A stretch of 14,462 nt of DNA from Chloroflexota bacterium (lineage in GTDB: Bacteria > Chloroflexota > Anaerolineae > Ardenticatenales > Ardenticatenaceae): assembly GCA_003520455.1 (NCBI GenBank), contig DOUV01000900.1, positions 1-14,462 on the forward strand, given 5' to 3'. The notes under the pieces were generated by a model. It made no database searches. It was not told the origin of the DNA and saw nothing but the letters and a program-made list of their open reading frames with translations. Positions 5,980 through 13,827 of the stretch are shown piece after piece. The translations under genes were made by a program, and so were the position numbers. Within the stretch, counting starts at the first letter, position 1. Every line of letters begins with the position of its first letter.

Positions 5980-6429
5980 ATGCGAGTTCGTGCTGTTGAA
6001 GTGGCTGATCGCGGTGAATGGCTGCGCATGCGGGGCTTTCTCTGGCCCGAGGCGGCTGAGGCCGAGCATGCAGCCGATATCGATGCATTCCTCCGCGGCC
6101 CCTCCGAGGCAGAGCTGGTGCTGGCCGTCTTTGTTTGTGAGCGTGCGCCGGGCGGACTTTGCGGCTTTCTGGAGCTCTCGGTGCGTAGCTATGCCGAGGG
6201 CTGCACGGGCGCGGCTCCGTACGTGGAGGGCTGGTATGTCGATCCTGACGTGCGGGGGCAGGGAATCGGACGAGCGCTCATGGAGGCCGCCGAGCAGTGG
6301 GCAAGAGAGCGTGGCTACACGGAACTGGCCTCGGATGCCGAGCTGGAGAACCGGGCCAGCCATGAAGCCCACCGGGCGCTCGGCTTCGAGGAGGTGGAGC
6401 GCGCCGTCCACTTCCGCAAAGCTCTGTAG
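5980..6429 (+). CDS. AAC(6')-I-like aminoglycoside N-acetyltransferase (GNAT)
   Basis: This 149-residue GNAT protein resembles the short AAC(6')-I enzymes that acetylate the 6'-amino group of aminoglycosides with acetyl-CoA. Features shared with that group are WLRMRGFLWPE near residue 20, LELSVRSYAEG, EGWYVDPDVRGQGIGRAL (residues 83-100, the acetyl-CoA loop) and the C-terminal ASDAELENRASHEAH followed by RALGFEEVERAVHFRK. Its length also matches. ATG 5980 gives the family N-terminus; an in-frame upstream extension to 5905 has none of the family character. No good ribosome-binding site or promoter is seen, so expression may be weak or driven from upstream. The gene lies alone between attC-like sites C and D. 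Activity on a drug is inferred; another small amine substrate is possible. Confidence 0.82.
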   Translation: MRVRAVEVADRGEWLRMRGFLWPEAAEAEHAADIDAFLRGPSEAELVLAVFVCERAPGGLCGFLELSVRSYAEGCTGAAPYVEGWYVDPDVRGQGIGRALMEAAEQWARERGYTELASDAELENRASHEAHRALGFEEVERAVHFRKAL

Positions 6430-6436
6430 CCGCCCA

Positions 6437-6553
6437 GCCTAACCGGCGCTGCAGGCGACTCAGGGCCGTGCATGGACAAAGCTGCTGTGCTTGCCCGACC
6501 GGCAGCGCATCCAGTAGAGTGTGACGCGCCAGGCCCTGAGCTTGGCGTTGTTC
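6437..6553 (+). other. attC-like recombination site D (long, degenerate 3' core)
   Basis: The 5' core GCCTAAC is a perfect RYYYAAC, eight bases after the acetyltransferase stop. The arms pair GCT-g-CAGG with CCTG-AGC, keeping the single extrahelical G, and CTCAGGGC/GCCCTGAG forms an alternative 8-bp stem. The 3' core GTTGTTC (6547-6553) departs from GTTRRRY, so the exact 3' limit is uncertain. Confidence 0.6.
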
Positions 6554-6617
6554 GGTACGCCACCGCAACTCAAGTAACATTAGGTAACTCATTTCTCTCA
6601 CAAACGAAGGTGTCCTG

Positions 6618-6795
6618 ATGACTCACCTCCTTGAAGAGGCTTTGGCAAAACTATCAACAGAATTTGCGGGAACGTCAGATTGCGATTGTTGTGTTGCTTT
6701 CAACCTCCTGGCCACGAATTCGCCGGCGTGTTGATGGAATTCGGGAAGTGATCAGTGCCATGCGTGCTGATAGCTACTCAGAGATTCCGATCTAA
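6618..6795 (+). pseudogene. Small frameshifted gene remnant of unknown function
   Basis: ATG 6618 follows a good ribosome-binding site (GAAGGTG) and encodes MTHLLEEALAKLS, which looks like the N-terminus of small antitoxin-like proteins, but this frame soon degenerates. Another frame, from about 6655, reads LRERQIAIVVLLSTSWPRI and ends at TAA 6793-6795 as ISAMRADSYSEIPI. One frameshift near 6640-6665 would join them into a protein of about 59 residues. Alternatively two fragments were joined by a deletion. It sits between site D and the partial site at 6809, so it was probably a cassette gene. No family can be assigned. Confidence 0.4.
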
Positions 6796-6808
6796 AACGC
6801 AACGCACC

Positions 6809-6858
6809 GCCCAACAACCGGTTGCAATAGGGTTTGGCCAGCTCAACTGGTATTCGAA
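6809..6858 (+). other. Partial or decayed attC-like site D2
   Basis: GCCCAAC is a perfect RYYYAAC 5' core, 14 bases after the TAA of the small remnant. ACCGGTT (6817-6823) pairs with AACTGGT (6845-6851) through one G-T wobble, in the place of the outer stem of the other sites. No GTT core follows, so the 3' half has decayed. The next gene begins about 35 bases on. Confidence 0.4.
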
Positions 6859-6890
6859 TGATGTGACAGATCATTGCCTGGAGGCAAGAC

Positions 6891-9800
6891 ATGGGTGAAA
6901 CAAGACCCCCCGATCCAGTTGAGCAACGAGCGGCAACGCTCATATTGAAACTCGGTCTGAAGGGCGCAGAGAAATATGAACGGGTGCGGCTCGAATTGGA
7001 GACCGCCCGCCTGAAGCGCAGCGCTGGCGCCGATGTGGCGGTCAGCCTTGAGGGAAAGCGTCTGGAGCTACAGGCAAAACTGGATTTCGTCGAGACGGTG
7101 GAGTTCACGGCGCCGTCTGGCAGCTACGAGGCGTTGATCCTGATCCTCGGCAGCGTTTGCGGCCTTCCCGATCGCGGCCTGTCGTGGGTCGAGCTCGCCT
7201 CGGTTGCAGCCGTGACCATCGCCGAGCCGATTGACTTGAAAAGGGATACTGAAGCGGCCATATCCATCGTCCGTGATCTTGACGAGATTCTGTTCGATTC
7301 ACGTCCGGACGATGAACGCGAGGAGGCGATGGAGCGCTGGCATTACGTCGACACTGCCCGGCCAGCGACAATTCGCCTGAATCAAGGATCGATCGGCAGC
7401 GGACGGCGTGCGTGGGCCGATGTCCGGTTAAGGCCGGATACGTTCGAATTGGGCACAGGACTGAGCCTGCGCCGAGGCGCCATCGACGCACTTCCCGAAC
7501 TCTTCAGAGGGCAGCGGCCCCTGGGGCCTGTCCTGGAGATCACGGCGTCCTCGGCGCCGCGCGGGTGGCTTGACATCACCCTGAGCTATTCGCCCGAAGA
7601 ACTCGCCCGGTCTGGATTCGAGTCCAAAGATATCGTGGTTCTTCAGTTCCTTCGCGATCGTCGCCAGTATCGCGAGATACCACCCTACCGCGTCGATACG
7701 GCCAACCACACAGTGAGCGTCCGGGTGAATTCGTTGTCCGCGTTTTTCGCCTGCTCTCCCGGAATCCTCGTGAACTTCCCCAGACTCCAGATCAATGCTG
7801 CGGGCGAAGTGGTCGCCTACGAGGATGCACGCGAGACGCAGATCGCCGGCCGCGTCGTTGACGGCCGAACGGACGCGTTCCTGCTCACCCAGGTAAGTCG
7901 CACGTCCTGGACCTCGCAGGGCTGGTTCGTGTTCGAGGACGTTCCGCTCGAGCCCTCCGATACCGCCGTGACCATCGTCGCCGGTGGTCACTTCTGCGAC
8001 TTTACGATTCGGCGCGGGCTCCCCACAAAGACCATCACCCGGCCCAACACGCCGTTCGCTGGTACGCCAGGGTTCGGAGACGAAGGCACGGTCTTCGTGG
8101 CGACTGTGTTGCGCCAGACCGTCGATACCGCCGCGGTTGAGGGTATCGATGCCCTGCGCAACTTCCTGTCGAGCGTAGAACGGAACATCCCGACGATGTT
8201 CTGGTTCAACGCCGACGCGGATCAGTGGGAGTCCTTCAGACTGTTGTCTGATCGCTTCTATGAGAATGAGTTTGCCCGCCTGGCAATCGACGAGATCGCC
8301 CGAAATCTGCGACGTGAGGTTCCTGTCAACCCGGACTATCCAGAGGAAGTGCGTTACCTCCGGTCGCTGGCGGATTTCGTTGCCGGGCTGAACGAGACCA
8401 ACGCCCGTTTCGGCCTGGCGGTGATCATCAACGTCGTCGCGCAACTCTTTGGCGCCGACAATCTCTCGGTGTCATCGCGGCTCCCAGTCGTCACCCTGAC
8501 GGAGGGACACGTCGGATGTGCCTTTGTCGCCGCATCCTATAATGGCTGGCGGGCGTCAACGCGTAGCTCAGTTGGCAGCTACCTGCGGCGGCGACACGTG
8601 CCGCGTCAGGCCGACCGCCGTGCTGGGTTCGGGCTGAGTGTGCTAGCCGGGCGTCTGTTCTACGTGCGCGCCTCGCGCGACAGCGTGGTCGAGGTGGAGG
8701 TCGTCGCCGACGACCTCCTCTGTAGCGCGCTCTCGATGAAGGTGAACCACGCGCTCGGTCAGCCCGCGATCCTGGCAATCGGGCTTCCGCCGGAGGACGG
8801 CGCGGGATACGACGAGAGTATGCTTCTCCTGTTCCAGCGCCAGAGGAACGGGCAGTGGACGCGTGCGGTCGTCTGGCAAGGCCAGCCGATCATCGATGCG
8901 GACATGGACTTCGGGTTCGGAGACAGACCCTTCGTGGTCGCTGCGGTGGAGAACCGGAACGAGGAGCTGAACGCCGACCTGTACTACCTCCCGCCTCAAC
9001 CGCTCGGGCCGGGGTGGGCTCCGCGGCCATTGACCTGGAACCTGGTAGGGTTTCCGGTCAATACCCAGTTGGGGATGTGGCCCCGAATCGTCATCTCGAG
9101 CTGGCCACCGGAGGAATTGGGGACCATCGACTGCGGCTTCACCTTCTTCACAGAGCACACGGTGTTCTGGCTCGCTGGCACGCCAGACCGCGATGGCCGA
9201 TGGCAGGTGGTTGAAGCGGGCCAGGGAACGAGGGCGAGTCTCGCCGCGGCGTCGAACCTGGCGCCGCCGCCCCAGGGGTTTGCCGACGATGTAGTCGGTT
9301 TCAGCCGGGTCAGCCCCTATCACTGGGCCTCCAGTATCGCGCCCCGGAGCGATGGTTCCATCTGGTATGCCTTCGGCAACGGCGTCCTGCATCTCGCCCG
9401 CTTCAATGGCACGAATGTCACCAACCGCATCGTGGACATCGACCGCACGACGGGGTTCTTGCCGCAGCTCGCCACGCGCGAGTCCGCGCCCGGCAGCTTC
9501 AATCCTCCCGGTGCGCCGGTCATCGGGTACAAAGACGTGCACGGTGCCAGCACGCTCAACGCCGCCAGCGGTATTGAGTTCGCGACCGGCCTCGACCTGC
9601 AGTTCTACGACCTTGCCACCAGCCACCAGGTTCCCCAGGTCTCTCCGCCCGACGTTCCCGCGCCGGTCGGCGCTCCTGTACCGCGCCGTTCGTATGCGCA
9701 GGCGTTTCTGAACGACTTTGGCACGCGAGTTCCTTTCACCTGCGGCCGCTTCACCAGCTACGTCGGGATCGTCATCTTAAGTGCCCTGTCGGGCAGCGGC

Positions 9801-11777
9801 CTTTCGTCTGCCGAGCAGCAGCGCCTCCTTGACGAAACGCAGTCCTCCATCTTTATGAACAGCCCCATCGACATCCATGCCCGGCCTGAGGAAGGCTTGC
9901 TGGAGATCACAATTCACAACGATAAGCCGAATGAACCGGACGCGATCCGCTCGATGCGCCTGCGGCAGCGGACTGGGGGACGGACAACACTCATCGTGAC
10001 GGATTCGACCGGGACCGAGGGCGAGGGCGCCTGCGGCCTCATGCAGGACAGCTGGGACGCCATCGCCGGCAATTTTATCAATGTACCCCTCGACCCAACG
10101 AGTCTGTTTCCGATGGACGGCGGGATCCGGGCGCGTGATGTACGCCTGGATGGGATCAGGATGTCGTTCTCCGCAGCCCCCACCGTAGTTCCGCGGCAGC
10201 AGGGTGCCATTCGCTTCCGCGTCGATCTGCCGAGCATCCACATAGAAGGAGAATCGCGCGGCGTCAACTTCACCGCGGCCTCGACGGAACCGTCGGTGTT
10301 TGAGTTCGATGTCGCGCCGTTCGTCGTCGACGGCCGCGTGAACTGGCACATTCGCTCCACGTCCGGCCGGATTGGCCATATCGATGTCGATGTCGATCTC
10401 GATTTCCTCACGTGGATCGGTGTCGTCGGTGGAATCATTACAGGGAACCCGCTGGTCTACTTCTTGGTTCTCGTCGATCCAATCGCCGGAACGTTCGCTA
10501 CCGATGAGACCAACGAACAACTGGCCGAGCGAGAGGGGCTACCGCTGGGTGGCCTTCCGGGTCAGCTGATGGACCTGCTCGGAGCGCACGCGCTGCGAAA
10601 GGCGTTCGGCACGGAGACCGATCTGAGCCAGTTCACGTTCGAGGCGGTTCATCTCGAGGACCTGTTGACGACGACGTCGAGATCGAACCCGTTCATCACC
10701 TACTTCCTGCGCCTGCCCCGCGGTGCCGCTGACGCACCGCCGGCGACGGATTTCGAGTTCTTCCCGGATCAAGTCCGCGACTTCGGCAGCGTCATCGTTG
10801 GCGCGTCGTCGGGAATTCGCAGCGTCTTGCTCGTCAATAATGGGAGCTTCCCAGTCTCGTTGGAGGGCGTGCAGGTGGTCGGGAGCAACGAATTCGTCCT
10901 GGTAAGCTCGGCAGTGTGGCCCAAGATCATCGCGCCGGGCGCCTCCGAAAGGCTCGACCTGGAATTCCGGCCCCAGGGCGGAGCGGGATTGCGCCAGGCG
11001 ACACTGCGCGCCGACTATAACGGCCGGCGCCAGCTACAACTCACGCTGTTGGGCGTTGCTCAACCCGCGCCTCTGCCGGAGATCCGCGCCATCCCTCGCC
11101 AGCTCAGCTTCGGGGTAGTGAATGTTGGGACGACTGCCACACTGCAACTCACCCTGGCTAATGACGGCGCCGCGCCGTTGACCATGAACGCCGCGCGCGT
11201 CGAAGGTCCCGACAGCGCGCTCTTCGCGCTACCCGGCCAGATCCCAACCGTGGTTCAGGCAGGACAAACCGCCTCTCTGGAGGTGAGCTTCACCCCCGCC
11301 GCGATGGTCGCCGGCGGGCACCACGCCACGCTCGTCATCGAGAGCAACGCGGACAACGATCCCCAGTTGGGCGTGAGCCTGTTCGGCGCGGGAGCGGCCT
11401 CCAGCCTTCTGGTGATGCCGACGCAAATCGCTTTCAACCCCTCCCCGCTGGCGCCGACCCTTCCCCCGGGTCTAGGATCGAGACGCGGCTTCACCATCTA
11501 TAACGTCGGCGCCGTGCCGCTGACTATCGCCGGAAGCTCGTTCCGGGTGCTTGAGGCGGGGAGCGGACAGGTATCGCCGCACTTCGAAATCCTGGACGCT
11601 GCCGGACAACCCTTCCCGCAAAATGACCTTCAACTGAACGGTGGAGCCTTCCAAAGTCTGTCGGTCCAGTTCCGCCCCGTGGCGGCCGGCGACCACGCGG
11701 CCAGGATAGAGCTCACGCCAACAGATCAGGCCCAGCCGCCGGTGACAGTGTCCATTAGCGGCCGAGGGATTGGGTAG
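6891..11777 (+). CDS. Giant protein with beta-propeller-like and three C-terminal ASH-type domains
   Basis: This 1628-residue protein starts at ATG 6891 after GGAGG (6880-6884). No signal peptide is visible. Residues 1-75 are helical and charged. Residues about 225-295 resemble a beta-sandwich module found in large bacterial surface proteins (ITLSYSPEELARSGF, VDTANHTVSVRVNSLSAFFA), and 300-375 look like a carboxypeptidase-regulatory Ig-like fold. Residues about 600-870 contain repeated strand units (PFVVAAVENRNEELNADLYY, GSIWYAFGNGVLHLARF) like a sialidase-type propeller, without clear Asp boxes. A hydrophobic hairpin lies at 1172-1203 (WIGVVGGIITGNPLVYFLVL). Three ASPM/SPD-2/hydin-like Ig domains follow, from about 1287, 1397 and 1506, each with the FGxVxVG or equivalent opening and a FxP strand. 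Binding or adhesion is likely, but the true role is unknown. Confidence 0.8.
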   Translation: MGETRPPDPVEQRAATLILKLGLKGAEKYERVRLELETARLKRSAGADVAVSLEGKRLELQAKLDFVETVEFTAPSGSYEALILILGSVCGLPDRGLSWVELASVAAVTIAEPIDLKRDTEAAISIVRDLDEILFDSRPDDEREEAMERWHYVDTARPATIRLNQGSIGSGRRAWADVRLRPDTFELGTGLSLRRGAIDALPELFRGQRPLGPVLEITASSAPRGWLDITLSYSPEELARSGFESKDIVVLQFLRDRRQYREIPPYRVDTANHTVSVRVNSLSAFFACSPGILVNFPRLQINAAGEVVAYEDARETQIAGRVVDGRTDAFLLTQVSRTSWTSQGWFVFEDVPLEPSDTAVTIVAGGHFCDFTIRRGLPTKTITRPNTPFAGTPGFGDEGTVFVATVLRQTVDTAAVEGIDALRNFLSSVERNIPTMFWFNADADQWESFRLLSDRFYENEFARLAIDEIARNLRREVPVNPDYPEEVRYLRSLADFVAGLNETNARFGLAVIINVVAQLFGADNLSVSSRLPVVTLTEGHVGCAFVAASYNGWRASTRSSVGSYLRRRHVPRQADRRAGFGLSVLAGRLFYVRASRDSVVEVEVVADDLLCSALSMKVNHALGQPAILAIGLPPEDGAGYDESMLLLFQRQRNGQWTRAVVWQGQPIIDADMDFGFGDRPFVVAAVENRNEELNADLYYLPPQPLGPGWAPRPLTWNLVGFPVNTQLGMWPRIVISSWPPEELGTIDCGFTFFTEHTVFWLAGTPDRDGRWQVVEAGQGTRASLAAASNLAPPPQGFADDVVGFSRVSPYHWASSIAPRSDGSIWYAFGNGVLHLARFNGTNVTNRIVDIDRTTGFLPQLATRESAPGSFNPPGAPVIGYKDVHGASTLNAASGIEFATGLDLQFYDLATSHQVPQVSPPDVPAPVGAPVPRRSYAQAFLNDFGTRVPFTCGRFTSYVGIVILSALSGSGLSSAEQQRLLDETQSSIFMNSPIDIHARPEEGLLEITIHNDKPNEPDAIRSMRLRQRTGGRTTLIVTDSTGTEGEGACGLMQDSWDAIAGNFINVPLDPTSLFPMDGGIRARDVRLDGIRMSFSAAPTVVPRQQGAIRFRVDLPSIHIEGESRGVNFTAASTEPSVFEFDVAPFVVDGRVNWHIRSTSGRIGHIDVDVDLDFLTWIGVVGGIITGNPLVYFLVLVDPIAGTFATDETNEQLAEREGLPLGGLPGQLMDLLGAHALRKAFGTETDLSQFTFEAVHLEDLLTTTSRSNPFITYFLRLPRGAADAPPATDFEFFPDQVRDFGSVIVGASSGIRSVLLVNNGSFPVSLEGVQVVGSNEFVLVSSAVWPKIIAPGASERLDLEFRPQGGAGLRQATLRADYNGRRQLQLTLLGVAQPAPLPEIRAIPRQLSFGVVNVGTTATLQLTLANDGAAPLTMNAARVEGPDSALFALPGQIPTVVQAGQTASLEVSFTPAAMVAGGHHATLVIESNADNDPQLGVSLFGAGAASSLLVMPTQIAFNPSPLAPTLPPGLGSRRGFTIYNVGAVPLTIAGSSFRVLEAGSGQVSPHFEILDAAGQPFPQNDLQLNGGAFQSLSVQFRPVAAGDHAARIELTPTDQAQPPVTVSISGRGIG

Positions 11778-11876
11778 TCTCCTGGTAGCTCTGCCGGGCC
11801 ACGCCTCGAAGGCTGAAAAGGGGCGGATATACTTGATGAGCCTGACAAGACAAACGGCACCTGATAGGAGGCCACA

Positions 11877-12143
11877 ATGGTTCAGCCCAATGTGATTCGT
11901 CACGATCGTGAGATCTTGGGCGGAACATCGGTCTTGGCCGGCACACGCGTTCCGGTTCAGACCCTGCTGGAGTATCTGGAAGGCGGTCAATCGCCGCAAG
12001 AGGTCCTGGACGACTTTCCGACGGTGGAACGTGACCAGGCGATTGCAGTTCTCGAACAGCTCAAGCACATCTTACTCACGCAGTCCCGAAAGGCTGTGGC
12101 CTTGGCGAGGGCCGCAACGCGGCAACTAAACCCTGGTCGTTAG
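11877..12143 (+). CDS. DUF433 protein (orphan antitoxin-like)
   Basis: The 88-residue protein is a clear DUF433 member, with IRHDREILGGTSVLAGTRVP, a winged-helix-like DNA-binding core, then LLEYLEGGQSPQEVLDDFP and AVLEQLKHIL. DUF433 proteins usually precede a PIN-like (DUF5615) toxin and act as its antitoxin. Here no toxin follows; the next gene is a methyltransferase. AGGAGG at 11866-11871 is a strong ribosome-binding site. The tail after KHIL (about 20 residues) is unlike the family, and its stop codon lies inside a GTTAGGC core at 12139-12145. This suggests that recombination replaced the natural downstream partner. Confidence 0.82.
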   Translation: MVQPNVIRHDREILGGTSVLAGTRVPVQTLLEYLEGGQSPQEVLDDFPTVERDQAIAVLEQLKHILLTQSRKAVALARAATRQLNPGR

Positions 12144-12145
12144 GC
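12139..12145 (+). other. Isolated attC-type 3' core (site E)
   Basis: GTTAGGC fits GTTRRRY exactly. The preceding CTAAACC resembles the 3' arms of the other sites, but I found no pairing 5' arm nearby. The following gene starts 36 bases downstream behind its own ribosome-binding site, as after true cassette boundaries. It may be the scar of a rearranged site. Confidence 0.35.
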
Positions 12146-12180
12146 AGACCGAAAGCGGGCAGCTTGAGGCGAGGAGAGTC

Positions 12181-12912
12181 TTGAAGAAAACGGATTACAG
12201 CATCCTGGCCGACCGATACGCTTTACATCGCAGCGCCCATCCGGCGGTGGTCACCCGGCTCGCGACTGGGCTCAATCCGGAATCGCGTGTGCTCGAGATT
12301 GGCTGCGGGACAGGAAACTACCTGGCCGCGATTCGTAACTTCACTTGGTGTGAATGCGTTGGAATCGATCCATCTCCCGAAATGCTCTCGAAGCTTCGCG
12401 CGCGGGGACTTCCGATCCGGGCAATCGAAGGTCGGGCCGAGCAGCTGGACCTTCCCGGCGAGGAGTTCGATCTGGTCTACTCCGTGGATGTGATTCACCA
12501 CGTCGGCGATCGCGACGCGGCATTTCGCGAAGCAAATCGAGTATTACGCAACGGTGGTCACGTTTGTACGATCACTGATTCGGAGTGGATGATTCGGAAC
12601 CGGCAGCCGCAGTCGGTATACTTTCCGGAGACGATCGATGTCGACCTTGCGCGGTATCCAGGCATCCACGTACTTCGCTCGGAAATGACGCGAGCAGGGT
12701 TCGACTCGTTTCGCGAGGAAATTGCGGAGTACTCCTACGAGCTTACGGATTCCGTCGCCTACCGCCACAAGGTCTTCTCGTCATTGCTGTACATCAGTGA
12801 CGAGGCGTTTCGGCGTGGCCTGGCACGGCTCGAAAATGACTTGCGTCGGGGTCCGGTTCGATGCACTTCGCGGTACCTGCTTCTCTGGGGCACGAAGCAG
12901 AACAGGAAATGA
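12181..12912 (+). CDS. Class I SAM-dependent methyltransferase
   Basis: The 243-residue product has the standard motifs: VLEIGCGTGNY (residues 37-47, motif I), GIDPSPEML with Asp63 binding the ribose (motif II), FDLVYSVDVIHHV (96-108, motif IV) and VLRNGGHVCTITDSEW (motif VI). The helical C-terminal part is typical of small-molecule methyltransferases of the Methyltransf_11 type; the substrate cannot be told. The start is TTG 12181, with GAGGAGAG just upstream. The gene is alone between core E and attC-like site F, so it looks like a one-gene cassette. It is unrelated in detail to the remnant at 3843-4189. Confidence 0.88.
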   Translation: MKKTDYSILADRYALHRSAHPAVVTRLATGLNPESRVLEIGCGTGNYLAAIRNFTWCECVGIDPSPEMLSKLRARGLPIRAIEGRAEQLDLPGEEFDLVYSVDVIHHVGDRDAAFREANRVLRNGGHVCTITDSEWMIRNRQPQSVYFPETIDVDLARYPGIHVLRSEMTRAGFDSFREEIAEYSYELTDSVAYRHKVFSSLLYISDEAFRRGLARLENDLRRGPVRCTSRYLLLWGTKQNRK

Positions 12913-12947
12913 CGGAGATACCTTGGCCAGGCATGCGAGACGGCATT

Positions 12948-13022
12948 GCCTCACTCCGCGTTGCAGCTGACAAGGCGCTCGCGTACGCTCGGTCCGCGCA
13001 GCTGAACGCTGCGACGTTAGCC
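12948..13022 (+). other. attC-like recombination site F
   Basis: The 5' core GCCTCAC differs by one base from the GCCTAAC of site D, and the 3' core is GTTAGCC, as in sites A and C. The arms pair GCGTT-g-CAGCTG with CAGCTG-AACGC with one extrahelical G, then GCGC with GCGC after a short bulge. It lies 35 bases after the methyltransferase stop. Confidence 0.75.
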
Positions 13023-13117
13023 GGCCCATTTGCCAGAAGGTCCTCGCGCATCCGCAGGTGGGCTGCCATCAGCCAGGGGTTCCAGGCGCGGGCCATCCCG
13101 CGGTCGGCCGGTAGCCT

Positions 13118-13147
13118 GGGGGGCCGGGGGGCCTGTCGGGGGGTGGG
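13118..13147 (+). other. Strong G-quadruplex motif
   Basis: Four G runs of 6, 6, 6 and 3 (13118-13123, 13126-13131, 13138-13143, 13145-13147) are separated by loops of 2, 6 and 1 bases. This satisfies the usual G3+N1-7 rule with room to spare. The stretch 13023-13166 between sites F and G has no convincing plus-strand gene. The minus strand at 13025-13096 encodes a short protein-like stretch (WNPWLMAAHLRMREDLL), but without a supported start or full gene. Confidence 0.65.
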
Positions 13148-13166
13148 TGTCCCCGGCGGAGGGGCC

Positions 13167-13276
13167 GGCTAACCCCCGTTGCCGCCGACGCGGGCGATCG
13201 AGGCGCCATACTACGCCGTGCGACCAATCGGGCATTGATCCTGAATCGCCCCGCGCGGCTGAACCTGCCGTTAAGG
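13167..13276 (+). other. attC-like recombination site G (long, less regular)
   Basis: The 5' core is GGCTAAC and the 3' core GTTAAGG. The arms pair GTT-g-CCGCCG with CGGCTG-AAC with one mismatch and the same extrahelical G. It is 110 bp long with an unstructured centre. The region upstream holds the G-quadruplex motif and no gene. Confidence 0.5.
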
Positions 13277-13347
13277 CCGCCCCTGGGGTGCCTACTCCCC
13301 GTACGCAGCCGGCTGGCCTCCTTCAGGAAAGGTCCCGCGTGAGTGCC

Positions 13348-13354
13348 GTTAGAC
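13348..13354 (+). other. Possible additional attC 3' core just before the helical-protein gene
   Basis: GTTAGAC fits GTTRRRY exactly and lies 17 bases before GTG 13372, the spacing seen for cassette genes. A 5' half resembling the other sites may begin near 13291 (CTACTCCCCGTACGCAGCC), but pairing between the halves is poor. Confidence 0.3.
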
Positions 13355-13371
13355 GTTTGGAGGCGTACACC

Positions 13372-13827
13372 GTGAATGAATCCGCGATCCACGCTGTCAT
13401 GGCAGAAGCCCGCAATTGCGCGTTGACCATGCTCGAGAACGCCACCTACATCCAAAGTGAGCTGGCCAACGTCCGAATCAACGATGCACTTCGAGCAGAG
13501 ACGCAACAGCTCTGCTCTGCATTCGTCGGCACGAAGCATGACATCATCTCTGAACTGTTCGAACTGGACGAGCTTCTCAGCTCAGAGGCTACAGCCTCCG
13601 TGATCCGTTCTCGGGTGAATCGCATCATGCAGTTGTTCCAGAATGACATCACCCGGATGCATCAGCTTGTGATGGCTCTCGAATCCGCCAGCAAACAAGA
13701 TCCGGCCTACGCACTTGCCTATGTGCTGGTCGCAGAGTCGGCTACAAACATTCTCAATGCCTTCAACCGCACGAGAGCAGTCGCGGATTCCCTACACGCC
13801 GAAGCAGAGGAGAATCGACGCACCTGA
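13372..13827 (+). CDS. Helical (coiled-coil-like) protein of unknown function
   Basis: I do not recognise this family. The product of about 151 residues is almost entirely predicted helix, with heptad-like spacing of Leu, Ile, Val and Ala, for example SELFELDELLSSEATASVI and NRIMQLFQNDITRMHQL. It has no signal peptide or membrane segment, so a cytosolic helical bundle is likely. GTG 13372 is preceded by GGAGG at 13359-13363. GTG 13339, also in frame with AGGAAAGG upstream, would add 11 residues. Anything further upstream in the frame is GC-rich noncoding DNA that includes site G. Its TGA (13825-13827) lies within the 5' core of site H. Genes of this unknown kind are common in integron cassettes. 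Confidence 0.7.
   Translation: MNESAIHAVMAEARNCALTMLENATYIQSELANVRINDALRAETQQLCSAFVGTKHDIISELFELDELLSSEATASVIRSRVNRIMQLFQNDITRMHQLVMALESASKQDPAYALAYVLVAESATNILNAFNRTRAVADSLHAEAEENRRT

Noticed and set aside
7428..8444. Long minus-strand open frame (338 codons) opposite the giant gene
   Set aside because: It is a shadow of the GC-rich plus-strand gene. Its translation has no domain character and an abnormal His/Arg/Gly bias. The same holds for the minus-strand frames at 8643-9626 and 9777-10520.
8553..8640. tRNA-like string (GCGTAGCTCAGTTGGCAGCT followed later by GGGTTCGGGCT)
   Set aside because: The D-arm-like and T-loop-like words are present, but no acceptor stem pairs, the anticodon arm is missing, and the region lies inside a long open coding frame.
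13030..13338. Upstream N-terminal extension of the helical protein
   Set aside because: The extension is Pro/Arg/Gly-rich, crosses the G-quadruplex motif and site G, and lacks a ribosome-binding site. Two internal GTG starts with good sites explain the gene better.
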